From G963691835 sp963691835 (GTDB lineage Bacteria > Pseudomonadota > Alphaproteobacteria > Thalassobaculales > Thalassobaculaceae), in assembly GCA_963691835.1 (NCBI GenBank), contig OY829383.1:248001-312000 (forward strand): a DNA stretch of 64,000 nt, in the 5' to 3' direction. The notes under the pieces are model-generated. The model was not told the DNA's origin, made no database searches, and was given only the letters and a program-made list of their open reading frames with translations. Below, one piece after another: positions 54,644-63,374 of this stretch. Position 1 is the first letter of the stretch. Every line of letters begins with the position of its first letter. Made by a program: the position numbers and the translations under genes.

Positions 54644-55321
54644 TCAGTCGAAAGTCGCGGAAAAACGCTTCACACCCTCTGCGGTGAAATGAACCACGCG
54701 CGTGCCCGGGTCGCGCCGGGCCCAGCCGAGCTCTTCAATCCGGCTCATCAACGCCCGGCCTAGGCTTCCCGCCAGATGAGACCGCCGCTCGCTCCAATCC
54801 AGACACTCGCGGCAGAGCGGCGCCTTCTTCTTCTCGAGCACCTCAGTGTCGATCCCGAATTCACGGACGAATTCCCGGCCGGCATTCGTGAGACTGAGGA
54901 CCTCGTCTTTAAGATGCAGGTATCCCTTGTCCATCAGACTGTCGTAAAGCCGGGTGCCCATATCACCGGCCAGATGATTGTAGCAGACCCGCGCCTTCCT
55001 GAGAGCGCCGTCCCTAGGGCCTGTCCGGGTGCGCAAATGTCCGGTTTCAGCCGCCAATCCCATCAGTCCTTCAAGGATCTGGGCAACCTCCTCGCTTGCC
55101 AGAGAGAAGTACTTGTGCCGCCCCTGTTTCCGCGGTTTGAGCAACCCCCCTTGGTCCAGCTTGGCCAGATGCGAACTCGCCGTTTGGAGCGTAATGCCCG
55201 CTTCGGACGCCAACTCCGTCGTCGTCAGAGCTTTACCGCTCATAAGGGCGGTCAACATGTTCGCGCGCGCGGGATCACCGATTAGAGCCGCCACACGGGC
55301 GATGTCAGGACCTTCTTTCAT
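54644..55321 (-). CDS. ArsR-family transcriptional regulator
   Basis: 225 aa. Residues 1-95 are a winged helix: IARVAALIGDPARANMLTAL, TTTELASEAGITLQTASSHLAKLDQGGLL with the recognition helix, and a wing GRHKYFSLA. The extra C-terminal 130 residues contain CRECLDW and may bind an effector or metal. Divergent from the NIPSNAP/ABM pair with 75 bp between, so it probably controls them. The ATG at 55321 is preferred over an earlier frame to 55525. Confidence 0.92.
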   Translation of the reverse strand: MKEGPDIARVAALIGDPARANMLTALMSGKALTTTELASEAGITLQTASSHLAKLDQGGLLKPRKQGRHKYFSLASEEVAQILEGLMGLAAETGHLRTRTGPRDGALRKARVCYNHLAGDMGTRLYDSLMDKGYLHLKDEVLSLTNAGREFVREFGIDTEVLEKKKAPLCRECLDWSERRSHLAGSLGRALMSRIEELGWARRDPGTRVVHFTAEGVKRFSATFD

Positions 55322-55396
55322 ACTTCGACCATAGCCGAACCATGCAAGACCAGCAATGGGGTAAGACGGCCGGGCAACACACCCAAGGAGGTCCCG

Positions 55397-55720
55397 ATGC
55401 TTACCTGCGTCATCCGTTACCACATTGATCCGACCAAGAAAGATCAGTTCGTCCAGTACGCCCGCAACTGGGGACAGGCGATCCCGCGATGCGGCGCCGA
55501 TCTGGTGGGCTACTTCGCGCCACACGAGGGGTCGAGCACACTCGCTTATGGGATCTACAACGTCTCCTCACTCGCCGACTACGAGGCGTACCGCGCCCGC
55601 CTTGCCGCAGATCCGATCGGCCGCGAGAACTATGCCTTCGCCCAGTCGGAGAAGTTTCTGCTGCGTGAAGACCGGACGTTCCTGAAGCTCGTGTCGGCCC
55701 CACACGGAGAGACGTCATGA
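55397..55720 (+). CDS. NIPSNAP family protein
   Basis: 107 aa dimeric alpha-beta barrel (ferredoxin-like) protein. The family pattern shows in LTCVIRYHIDPTKKDQFVQYA and FAQSEKFLLRED. Possible monooxygenase or scaffold; substrate unknown. ATG 55397 has AAGGAGG upstream. Four-base overlap with the ABM gene next (ATGA at 55717-55720) indicates an operon, presumably under the divergent ArsR repressor. Confidence 0.85.
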   Translation: MLTCVIRYHIDPTKKDQFVQYARNWGQAIPRCGADLVGYFAPHEGSSTLAYGIYNVSSLADYEAYRARLAADPIGRENYAFAQSEKFLLREDRTFLKLVSAPHGETS

Positions 55721-56061
55721 TCGCCGTGATCTTCGAGGTCCAACCGCGGGATGGCATGAAGGAAGCGTATCTGGACCATGCCACCCACTTGAGACCAATG
55801 CTGGATGATCTGGAAGGGTTCGTATCAATTGAGCGGTTTCAGAGCCTTTCCGACCCAAGCAAGCTCCTGTCCCTCTCCTTCTTTGAAGACGAAGATGCCG
55901 TCCGGCGGTGGCGCAATACCGCCGAGCACCGGGCGGCACAATCTGCGGGCAGAAACGGGATCTTTCAGGACTACCGCCTCCGCATCGCCGAGGTCGTCCG
56001 CGACTATGGTATGCGGAGGCGGGAACAGACACCGCAAGACAGCCTGGATCGTCTTACGTGA
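55717..56061 (+). CDS. Antibiotic biosynthesis monooxygenase (ABM) family protein
   Basis: 114 aa, alpha-beta barrel of the ABM/YgiN type: MIAVIFEVQPRDGMKEAYLDHA then LSLSFFEDEDAVRRWRN. Related enzymes oxidise quinols or small aromatic compounds without cofactors. Translationally coupled to the NIPSNAP gene (ATGA). Its stop overlaps the chrA end by 8 bp on the opposite strand. Confidence 0.87.
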   Translation: MIAVIFEVQPRDGMKEAYLDHATHLRPMLDDLEGFVSIERFQSLSDPSKLLSLSFFEDEDAVRRWRNTAEHRAAQSAGRNGIFQDYRLRIAEVVRDYGMRRREQTPQDSLDRLT

Positions 56062-57337
56062 GAAGCATGACCGCCAACGGAGCGGCAGCAGCCGACACAC
56101 CCAGCACCGGCGCGATCCCCCAGTGTCGCCCAAGCAGGAGGTATGCGGACAGCGTGATGAGAGCAACGGCGGCCGGACTGATGGACATCGGGTCGGGCAG
56201 CCAAACGCTCAACAGTCCCACCCGGGTTTCAGTCACCGACGCGAACAGCACATGGAGCGCGAACCACACCGACAGGTTCAGAATGACGCCGACAACTGCT
56301 GCCGTGATCGCGGCCAGGGCTCCGGAAAGCCGGGGTTGGGCCGCGATGCGATCAATGTAGGGGGCGCCCGCAAAGATCCATATGAAACATGGAACAAAGG
56401 TGACCCACAGGGTGACCGAGGCCGCCGCGATCGCCAGACCGACCCCGCCCTCCCGAAAGCCCGCGAGGAAACCGACAAACTGGGTGACCAGGATGAGGGG
56501 TCCGGGTGTCGTCTCGGCCAGACCCAGTCCGTCCATCATCTCCGTCGCGGTCAGCCAACCGAGATCCGCCACGACATCCTGCGCCATATAGGCCAGAACG
56601 GCGTACGCTCCACCGAAGGTGACGACCGCCAGCTTGGAGAAGAAGAGACCGACCTCCACCAATATCGGCGCCTCACCCAGGACCGCCAGCGCGACCAATG
56701 GCAGGAACCATAGAACCGCTCCCACACCGATGGTCACCACCGCTTGGCCGATCGGGCGGCTTAGCGATGCAGGCTCGCTGCCCGGGGCCGACCCGACCGC
56801 CGTGCAGGCGCCATAGAGTCCTGCAGCCACAACGATCACGGGGAACGGAACACCGAACGCGAAGATCGCCAAGAAGGCCAGACAGGCGACAACCCGTTGG
56901 CTGACGGCGGTCAATGCCCGCCGGGAAACCCGGAACAGGGCCTCAAGAACGATCGCGACAGCCGCGGCCTGAACGCCCATGAACAGGGTGTCGACCCATG
57001 GGACGTCCCCAAAAGTCACGTAGAGGCCGGCAAGCGCGAAGATCACGATCGCCCCGGGAAGCACAAACAACAGACCGGCGACCAGTCCGCCCGCGACCCC
57101 ATGGAGCCGCCAACCGGCATAGGTCGCGAGCTGCATCGCCTCCGGCCCGGGCAAGAGCATGCAGTAACTCAAGGCGCCGAGATATTGCCTCTCGCTCAAC
57201 CATCTCCGCTCTTCCACGAGAACGCGATGCATCAACGCGATCTGAGCGGCGGGACCACCGAAAGACAGCAGACCGATTTTGAGGAACACGCCGAACGCCT
57301 CGGCACGGCCGACCTTTTCCGTCTCCAAGACTGTCAT
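56054..57337 (-). CDS. chrA: Chromate transporter
   Basis: 427 aa, long-type ChrA with two homologous CHR halves (FGVFLKIGLLSFGGPAAQIA in the first, and FFSKLAVVTFGGAYAVLAYMA in the second), about ten membrane segments. Exports chromate from the cytosol. Follows the ChrB-like gene at 4 bp, same operon. ATG 57337 (MTVLETEKV) is chosen over a frame running into the upstream gene. No chromate operon regulator besides ChrB-like upstream. Confidence 0.93.
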   Translation of the reverse strand: MTVLETEKVGRAEAFGVFLKIGLLSFGGPAAQIALMHRVLVEERRWLSERQYLGALSYCMLLPGPEAMQLATYAGWRLHGVAGGLVAGLLFVLPGAIVIFALAGLYVTFGDVPWVDTLFMGVQAAAVAIVLEALFRVSRRALTAVSQRVVACLAFLAIFAFGVPFPVIVVAAGLYGACTAVGSAPGSEPASLSRPIGQAVVTIGVGAVLWFLPLVALAVLGEAPILVEVGLFFSKLAVVTFGGAYAVLAYMAQDVVADLGWLTATEMMDGLGLAETTPGPLILVTQFVGFLAGFREGGVGLAIAAASVTLWVTFVPCFIWIFAGAPYIDRIAAQPRLSGALAAITAAVVGVILNLSVWFALHVLFASVTETRVGLLSVWLPDPMSISPAAVALITLSAYLLLGRHWGIAPVLGVSAAAAPLAVMLLT

Positions 57338-57341
57338 CGGA

Positions 57342-58160
57342 TCAGGCCTTGGCCGGAGTAGCAGGCCAGTCATGGCTTTCGCCGGTGGCATCCCGGGCCC
57401 AGCGGTAGAACATGTCGTAGAGCGTCATGCCCGCCGACATCTGCTCCAAGTCGTCACGATACACCCGCGACAACCCGAGCGACGCGGCCAATAGCCCTGC
57501 GGCTTCCGGCGCCAGATCATGACGATTCGTGTCAGCCCCCCGCACGATGACAGCCAACCGGTCCAAGGCGTCGATCCGTAAACCGAACTCCTCAATCATC
57601 GTATCGAACGTGCAAGTCTCCCCCCGATGGCTCCAGAAGACGCCCTCCATATCGAACGGCGTTGCCCCAAATCGATCGGCGACATTCATGACCTGGCCGG
57701 GCTCAACGAAAAGGAACTGGGCCGACGGATCGACGAAGCGGCGGATCAGCCAAGGGCAGGCGATCCGGTCGACTTTGGGCCGATGTCTGGTGACCCACAC
57801 GGTCTGACCCTGCGCGTTCCGGGCCGGAAGCTTCGCGGGGTCGATCACCGGAAGGCCGGCGTCACGCCAGCGGACATGCCCGCCTTCCAGCGTTTCCGCC
57901 GGCACCCCTTCCGCCCGCAGCATCGCCGCCACGCCTTGGCTCAGCTTTAGCCCCTTGTGGCAGTAAACCAGCGCCCGGCTGCCCGCGAGATCCTTGGCGA
58001 GAGACGCCGTCTCGTGGAAGTCGTGGCGGCGGGCCCCGGGAATGAGGTGCGGGTCTGCGGCAAAATCCTCATCAGTCCGAACATCGACGAGTACCGGGCA
58101 ATCCGGCGTACCAATAAGTCGAGCGAGCTGAGATGTCTTGATTTCGGTCGGAGAAGCCAT
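57342..58160 (-). CDS. Rhodanese domain-ChrB C-terminal domain fusion
   Basis: 272 aa. Residues 1-105 form a rhodanese-like domain with active-site Cys in VYCHKGLKLS; residues 115-265 match the ChrB C-terminal (chromate resistance exported protein) domain with WVTRHRPKVDRIACPWLIRRFVD. It lacks the N-terminal helix-turn-helix of classical ChrB, so may act enzymatically or as a chaperone. Followed 4 bp later by chrA. No signal peptide is visible despite the exported name of the family. Confidence 0.9.
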   Translation of the reverse strand: MASPTEIKTSQLARLIGTPDCPVLVDVRTDEDFAADPHLIPGARRHDFHETASLAKDLAGSRALVYCHKGLKLSQGVAAMLRAEGVPAETLEGGHVRWRDAGLPVIDPAKLPARNAQGQTVWVTRHRPKVDRIACPWLIRRFVDPSAQFLFVEPGQVMNVADRFGATPFDMEGVFWSHRGETCTFDTMIEEFGLRIDALDRLAVIVRGADTNRHDLAPEAAGLLAASLGLSRVYRDDLEQMSAGMTLYDMFYRWARDATGESHDWPATPAKA

Positions 58161-58418
58161 GGCGGCATCCTTCTCTGAAAGAGCGTGAGAGGATGCGAGA
58201 CTTTGGCTGGCGCCTCACGAGGCGTTCGCGCGCCCCATTTGCTGGAGGTAACAGGTCCCAGGACGGAATGTCAATCAGACGACCCAGCACAAGCTCCCTG
58301 CCCAAAGACCCCACTTGGTCTTGATTTTCAGCCGCAATCCACAATTTGCAGTGCTTCGCCAGGTCACATAGAGTGGCGCTCCCGTCCCAAACGCCATTTC
58401 CGAAAGCGGCCCGACTGC

Positions 58419-59414
58419 ATGCGACGCCAGAACAAAAACGCTCGCCTGAGTGTGGCGCCGATGATGGACTGGACCGATCGGCACGACCGGTTTTTCCTGC
58501 GGCAGATCTCAGCGCGCGTTCGGCTCTACACTGAGATGGTGACGGCTCCCGCCATCCTCCACGGCGACCGGGCGCGTCTTCTGGACTTTGATGCGGCTGA
58601 ACATCCTCTGGCCCTGCAACTCGGTGGGTCCGACCCCAAAGTGTTGGCGGAGGCCGCCCGCATTGGGGAAGACTGGGGCTACGACGAGATCAACCTCAAC
58701 TGCGGCTGTCCAAGCGATCGGGTTCAGTCCGGCCGTTTCGGCGCCTGTCTGATGCGGGAGCCGGATCTTGTCGCTGAATGCATATCGGCGATGCGGTCCG
58801 CGGTCAGTATCCCCGTCACGGTGAAGAGCCGGATTGGCGTCGACGATCAGATCCCCGAAGACGTGCTGCCCGGCTTTGTGGACCGCGTTACCGAGGCGGG
58901 TTGTGACACCTTCATCATTCACGCCCGAAAGGCTTGGCTCCAGGGCCTCAGCCCGAAAGAGAACCGCGATGTCCCGCCCTTGGACTACGGCTTGGTTCAT
59001 GCCCTTAAAGAAACGCGGCCGGATCTCACCATCGTCCTGAACGGCGGTATCACATCTCTTGAACAGGCTATGGCGCACCTTGAGACCCTGGATGGGGCCA
59101 TGATCGGGCGCGCCGCGTATCAGACCCCATGGATACTGTCGGAGGCCGACAGTCGCGTGTTTGGGGAGGCCCCCTCAGGCCGGAGCAGGTCGGACGTCGT
59201 CCACGCAATGGTCGACTATGCCGCCCAACGGCTGGCGGAAGGCACACCGCTGAAGTCGATCACCCGTCACATGCTCGGCCTGTTCCAAGGTTTGCCGGGC
59301 GCCCGTGCGTGGCGTCGGCATCTGTCGGAGAACGCCCACCTTCCCGGTGCAACGCCGCAGGTTCTACTCGACGCATTGGCCCTGGTCGACCGTCCCACCG
59401 CAAAGGCTGCTTGA
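58419..59414 (+). CDS. dusA: tRNA-dihydrouridine synthase A
   Basis: 331 aa flavoenzyme that reduces uridine in the tRNA D loop. The FMN-barrel opens SVAPMMDWTDRH; the catalytic cysteine lies in NLNCGCPSDRVQSGRFGACLM; then HARKAWLQGLSPKENR is DusA-specific. Ends in a typical helical tRNA-binding domain. ATG 58419 gives the usual length; an earlier frame from 58185 is not favoured. 4 bp before the septation protein gene. Confidence 0.95.
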   Translation: MRRQNKNARLSVAPMMDWTDRHDRFFLRQISARVRLYTEMVTAPAILHGDRARLLDFDAAEHPLALQLGGSDPKVLAEAARIGEDWGYDEINLNCGCPSDRVQSGRFGACLMREPDLVAECISAMRSAVSIPVTVKSRIGVDDQIPEDVLPGFVDRVTEAGCDTFIIHARKAWLQGLSPKENRDVPPLDYGLVHALKETRPDLTIVLNGGITSLEQAMAHLETLDGAMIGRAAYQTPWILSEADSRVFGEAPSGRSRSDVVHAMVDYAAQRLAEGTPLKSITRHMLGLFQGLPGARAWRRHLSENAHLPGATPQVLLDALALVDRPTAKAA

Positions 59415-59418
59415 GCCC

Positions 59419-60012
59419 ATGACATCCGAGAACGTCGAACCACGCCCGTCGCGGCTGTCCGAGGGAGCCCGAATGGGCTTGGAGTTGGGACCCCTGATTG
59501 CGTTCTTCGCGACGAACTATTTCTGGGGGTTGTTCCCTGGGACCGCCGTTTTGATCGTCGCCACTCTGGTGGCCATCGCGACGATGTATGGCATCGACCG
59601 GCGGGTGCCGATCATGCCCGCCGTCTCCTGTGTGATGGTGACCATATTCGGCGGTCTGACACTCCTGTTGGCCGACGAGATGTTCATCAAGTTGAAGCCG
59701 ACTGTAGTGAACCTCCTGTTCGCGGCAGCGCTCACATTCGGTCTGATGATCCGGCGCAACTTCCTGCAGCTCCTGTTCGGCTCCGTCATGTCGCTGGACG
59801 AGGCCGGCTGGAAGATCGTGACCCGCCGTTGGATCGTCATGTTCTGCGTCCTGGCCGCGGTGAACGAGTTCGTCTGGCGGAGCTACGACACCGATACATG
59901 GGTTTCCTTCAAGACGTTCGGTGTCCCGGTTCTGGTGGTGATTTTCAGCATGACGCTGGTGCCCGTTCTTCAACGCCATCGACCGCCGGAGGAAGCAGCC
60001 AGCGGTGATTAG
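59419..60012 (+). CDS. yciB: Inner-membrane septation protein (YciB/IspZ)
   Basis: 197 aa, five predicted membrane segments, with the family patterns ELGPLIAFFATNYFWGLFPGTAVL, KPTVVNLLFAAALTFGL and RRWIVMFCVLAAVNEFVWR. Involved in cell envelope and septation. ATG 59419 follows dusA by 4 bp, same operon. Stop TAG overlaps the stop of the convergent MFS gene. Confidence 0.92.
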   Translation: MTSENVEPRPSRLSEGARMGLELGPLIAFFATNYFWGLFPGTAVLIVATLVAIATMYGIDRRVPIMPAVSCVMVTIFGGLTLLLADEMFIKLKPTVVNLLFAAALTFGLMIRRNFLQLLFGSVMSLDEAGWKIVTRRWIVMFCVLAAVNEFVWRSYDTDTWVSFKTFGVPVLVVIFSMTLVPVLQRHRPPEEAASGD

Positions 60013-61166
60013 CCCAAGCTGGTTTGAGCTGCCGCCCGCCGCAACATCGTCGCAAGCACACCGGTCAAACCCAGCGCCAAGGCACAGACGAGCCCCATGA
60101 CGGCGTAGGCGCCCGCGCCGAAGGTGCCGTACAGCACGCCCGACATCGGCATCATCGCCCCGAACAGCACGCCTCCGATCGCCGCGGCGTAGAGCGCCTG
60201 ACCACTTGCGGCGAAACGGTCGGGCACAAAACGCTCCAGAAACCGCATGGCAGCAAGATGAGTCGCGCCGAAGGTCGCCGCGTGAAGGATCTGGAGCGCG
60301 ATCAGTGCGGCGGGATCAACGGTCACCGCCGTCAGCGGCCAGCGTATGACCCCGCCTAGACAGCCGATCGCCAACAAGCCAACGGGCCCGATCCGTTCCC
60401 CCAGCCGGCCGATGACGGCAAACAAGATGATCTCCGCCACGACACCGATGGCCCATAGCGCGCCGATGAAGCTCTCCGACAAACCCTCGGACTGCCAGTG
60501 AAGCGTGCCGAACGCGTAGTAGACCGCATGGCTCGTCTGCGAGAGGCCGGTCGCAAGCAGAAACACCCAGAATGTGCCCTGCGCGAGTAGATGCCGGGCG
60601 CCAGAGAAGACGCCTTTCCGGTTTCGCTCGGTCCGGCGGTCCGGCATCACGATGCCTGTCACCGCGAAGATCAGGGCGGCCGCCGTGGCGAGCCAGACGA
60701 TCCATTCAGGCGAGCGGCCATCGAGCCACCATCCCGCCCCGACCGTCGCCGCAATAAAGGTGATCGAGCCCCACAGACGCACTTGGCCATAGTCGATGTG
60801 CCGCGCCCGGTCCGCCCGAAGCGCGGCAACTTCGACCATGGGCAACGCGGCGGAGAGTGCGGCCATAACACCCGCGTACAGGAGTGGAATGGCGAGCGGA
60901 CTGCCAATGGCGCTTAAGCCGGCGAACCCGGCACAAGCCAGCGCACCGAGGCCGACGACGATCGGCCGCGTCATACCAAGGCCATCCGCAATGCCGGCGA
61001 CCAGAGGGTTTGTCAAAACCTTGAGCCACAGCGGCAGCGCCATCACAAGGCCGATCGCGGCCGCGTCAAAACCCCGGTGTTCCAGCCAGACCGGCCAGAA
61101 CGGCAACATCAGACCGATTGTCAGGAAATAGGCACCATAGACGAGGGAGAACCGGGCGGCGGTCAT
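60009..61166 (-). CDS. MFS transporter (PPP family-like)
   Basis: 385 aa, 12 membrane segments, with YGAYFLTIGLMLPFWPVWL at the N-terminus, typical of the phenyl-propionate permease-like (MFS_1_like) branch. Substrate unknown. ATG 61166 is taken as start; TTG 61175 is possible. Faces the permease at 61511 across a spacer of 344 bp. Confidence 0.9.
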   Translation of the reverse strand: MTAARFSLVYGAYFLTIGLMLPFWPVWLEHRGFDAAAIGLVMALPLWLKVLTNPLVAGIADGLGMTRPIVVGLGALACAGFAGLSAIGSPLAIPLLYAGVMAALSAALPMVEVAALRADRARHIDYGQVRLWGSITFIAATVGAGWWLDGRSPEWIVWLATAAALIFAVTGIVMPDRRTERNRKGVFSGARHLLAQGTFWVFLLATGLSQTSHAVYYAFGTLHWQSEGLSESFIGALWAIGVVAEIILFAVIGRLGERIGPVGLLAIGCLGGVIRWPLTAVTVDPAALIALQILHAATFGATHLAAMRFLERFVPDRFAASGQALYAAAIGGVLFGAMMPMSGVLYGTFGAGAYAVMGLVCALALGLTGVLATMLRRAAAQTSLG

Positions 61167-61510
61167 GGGCGGCAATTGATCAACACTTCATTTGGTTGGA
61201 TCAGGTTGAGACGGCAGACGATGCGGCAATTGAAAAGCACAGATTTTTCTGCGTCGACACCGCGCCAGCATCGAGATTGTCGAGCAATGAAACCTGCTCT
61301 CTTGAACCATGTTCAACAAAAACCTCTTCCATAGGGGTCGTCAGAATGGTCCCGGTGCCCAGTTCCGACCCGGCCGTATCGAGGCTCACATCGTCCCGGT
61401 ACGAGCTCTAATCCCTTTCCCAAACGCGTTTTGGAAGGCACGCCAGTTGCGGCAGCACATCAGTATCATTTCGAACATGGCCAACGGGGCTTAGGGACGA
61501 CAATTTGGCT
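61167..61510. other. 344-bp divergent spacer with a palindrome
   Basis: No gene is supported. It separates an MFS gene (minus) from a ferric-type permease (plus), so should hold both promoters. A 20-base palindrome lies at 61417-61436 (see its own entry). Confidence 0.5.
61417..61436. promoter_or_regulatory. 20-bp near-perfect palindrome, operator candidate
   Basis: TTCCCAAACG/CGTTTTGGAA: nine of ten base pairs are symmetric about the centre 61426/61427. It lies 75 bp before the permease start, in the divergent spacer, as a repressor operator would. Regulator not identified. Confidence 0.45.
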
Positions 61511-63271
61511 ATGTCTGGTGACGGCAGCGTTGGTAGTCTGCGACCCCGCGAAACGCTATCAAGGTTGTCGTCCGACCCAATGGCTAGAGAGACGATGCAG
61601 ATCCAGTTGAGGGGCGCTGCCGACCGTGACCGGTCGCTTGGCCTCTCGCTCACCTCCTGGCTGATTGTGGCGGTCTGCGTGCTGCCGATTGCCGCCGTGA
61701 TCGTCGGCGCCCTTGATGGCGGTGTCACCACGATCATGAGTTTGGCCGAGACGGTCTTGCCGCGGTATGCGGGGGCGACGGCGCTTCTTTGTTTGGTTGT
61801 GGCGGTCTTTACCGGGATCATCGGAACGGTGAGTGCTTGGCTTGTCACTCAGACTGATTTTCCAGGTCGTCGTTTTTTCGAGGTTACGCTTGTTCTCCCT
61901 TTAACCTTCCCGGCCTACGTGTTGGCTTATGCCTATACTGACCTATTGGATCATCCTGGCCTGGTGCAGACAGTCCTTAGAGATGTCACCGGCTGGGGTC
62001 CCCGTGATTACTGGTTTCCGGAGATAAGATCATTGGGCGGCGCGGCAGCGATGCTGACCCTTGTCCTTTATCCGTATGTTTATCTCCTCGCACGGGCGGC
62101 TTTTCTACAGCAGTCTTCGACGGCGTTCGCAGCGGCGCGGACCTTAGGGCATGGGCCTTGGAGCGCTTTCTTTCGCGTTTCAATCCCAATTGCCCGACCG
62201 GCCATCGCCGGTGGCATACTGCTTGCCCTGATGGAGACCATCGCGGACTACGGGACCGTCGCCTACTTCGGCGTCCAAACATTTGCTACAGGCATATACG
62301 TCGCGTGGTTCAGCCTGTTCGACCGAGCCGCCGCAGCACAGCTATCTTTGTGCCTTCTCTTCGTGGCGCTGGCATTTGCAATGCTTGAGAAGCAGCAACG
62401 GGCTAAGCTCAGGCATCACAACACAGGACGCCGCTTCGAGATGATGGCTCCGGCCAAGCTGCGCGGCGGCGCAGCCATTGCCGCGATCGCCTTTTGCCTC
62501 AGTCCTGTGTTTTTCGGGTTCATCCTTCCCACAGTCATTCTTATCGGTCTTGCACAGGGGGCCGATCCCATCGTCTTCACCGATCGGTACCTTGGATTCC
62601 TCTCCAATTCGATCGTGCTCGCACTTGTCGGTGCCGTACTTACCGTAGCCGCAGCGGCTTTCTTGTCATTCAGTTCTCGACTCAAACCCAGCCCGGCTAC
62701 CGGGGCCGCCATATCCGTCTCCAGCCTCGGCTATGCTGTGCCCGGAGGCGTGATCGCCATTGGCCTGCTGTTTCCGTTCGCCGCGTTTGACAACGCTCTA
62801 GACGCATTCATGGAGTCCCGCTTTGGGATCGATACCGGTTTGCTGGTGACGGGCTCGATATGGCTTATGGTCCTCGCCTACATGGTGAGGTTCATGGCCG
62901 TCGCTATAAACACAATGGGCTCCGGGCTATCGACAATTCCAACGAATCTGGATGCCGCCGCGCGAACGCTTGGTCGCACGCCTTTCTCGGTGCTGTCTCA
63001 GGTCCTCGTCCCGCTCTTGCGGCCCTCGGTCCTCACCGCACTATTGATCGTGTTTGTGGACATCATGAAGGAATTGCCCGCGACACTGATCTTGCGTCCC
63101 TTCAATTACGACACGCTCGCCGTTCAAGCCTACCGCCTCGCCTCAGATGAGAGGTTGCAGGAAGCGGCGGTCCCGAGTTTGGTCATCGGTGCCGTCGGAC
63201 TGTTGCCCGTTATCATTCTGTGCTGGTCGGTACGACGTGAAGCCACGGCGCACTCTCAGAAACAGAGTTGA
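61511..63271 (+). CDS. ABC transporter permease, ferric iron type (FbpB-like)
   Basis: 586 aa with two permease halves, each with the EAA loop: AAARTLGHGPWSAFFRVSIP in the first (about residue 200) and AARTLGRTPFSVLSQVLVP in the second (about residue 490). About 12 membrane segments. This double-permease form is typical of ferric (SFUB/FbpB) and thiamine/polyamine systems. The convergent gene encodes a periplasmic protein of the ferric type. Start uncertain: ATG 61511 or a later ATG (61580). No ATPase seen in this window. Confidence 0.88.
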   Translation: MSGDGSVGSLRPRETLSRLSSDPMARETMQIQLRGAADRDRSLGLSLTSWLIVAVCVLPIAAVIVGALDGGVTTIMSLAETVLPRYAGATALLCLVVAVFTGIIGTVSAWLVTQTDFPGRRFFEVTLVLPLTFPAYVLAYAYTDLLDHPGLVQTVLRDVTGWGPRDYWFPEIRSLGGAAAMLTLVLYPYVYLLARAAFLQQSSTAFAAARTLGHGPWSAFFRVSIPIARPAIAGGILLALMETIADYGTVAYFGVQTFATGIYVAWFSLFDRAAAAQLSLCLLFVALAFAMLEKQQRAKLRHHNTGRRFEMMAPAKLRGGAAIAAIAFCLSPVFFGFILPTVILIGLAQGADPIVFTDRYLGFLSNSIVLALVGAVLTVAAAAFLSFSSRLKPSPATGAAISVSSLGYAVPGGVIAIGLLFPFAAFDNALDAFMESRFGIDTGLLVTGSIWLMVLAYMVRFMAVAINTMGSGLSTIPTNLDAAARTLGRTPFSVLSQVLVPLLRPSVLTALLIVFVDIMKELPATLILRPFNYDTLAVQAYRLASDERLQEAAVPSLVIGAVGLLPVIILCWSVRREATAHSQKQS

Positions 63272-63317
63272 GGCATCCCCTACCGATTAACCAGGTTTAC
63301 CGGCGCTCAAACAAACA

Positions 63318-63345
63318 GGGCACCCATTATGGGTGCCCTTTCTTT
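63318..63345. terminator. Bidirectional intrinsic terminator
   Basis: GGGCACCCA/TGGGTGCCC with a 3-base loop, followed by TTTCTTTT. It lies between the convergent permease and iron-binding-protein genes; on the minus strand the stem is preceded by AAAAG-type sequence, so it may serve both. Confidence 0.9.
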
Positions 63346-63374
63346 TGTGCGAAGATGGATCTCTTTCGGAAGAC

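Noticed and set aside
61201..61389. 62-codon minus-strand frame in the divergent spacer
   Set aside because: No ribosome site or homology; probably non-coding.
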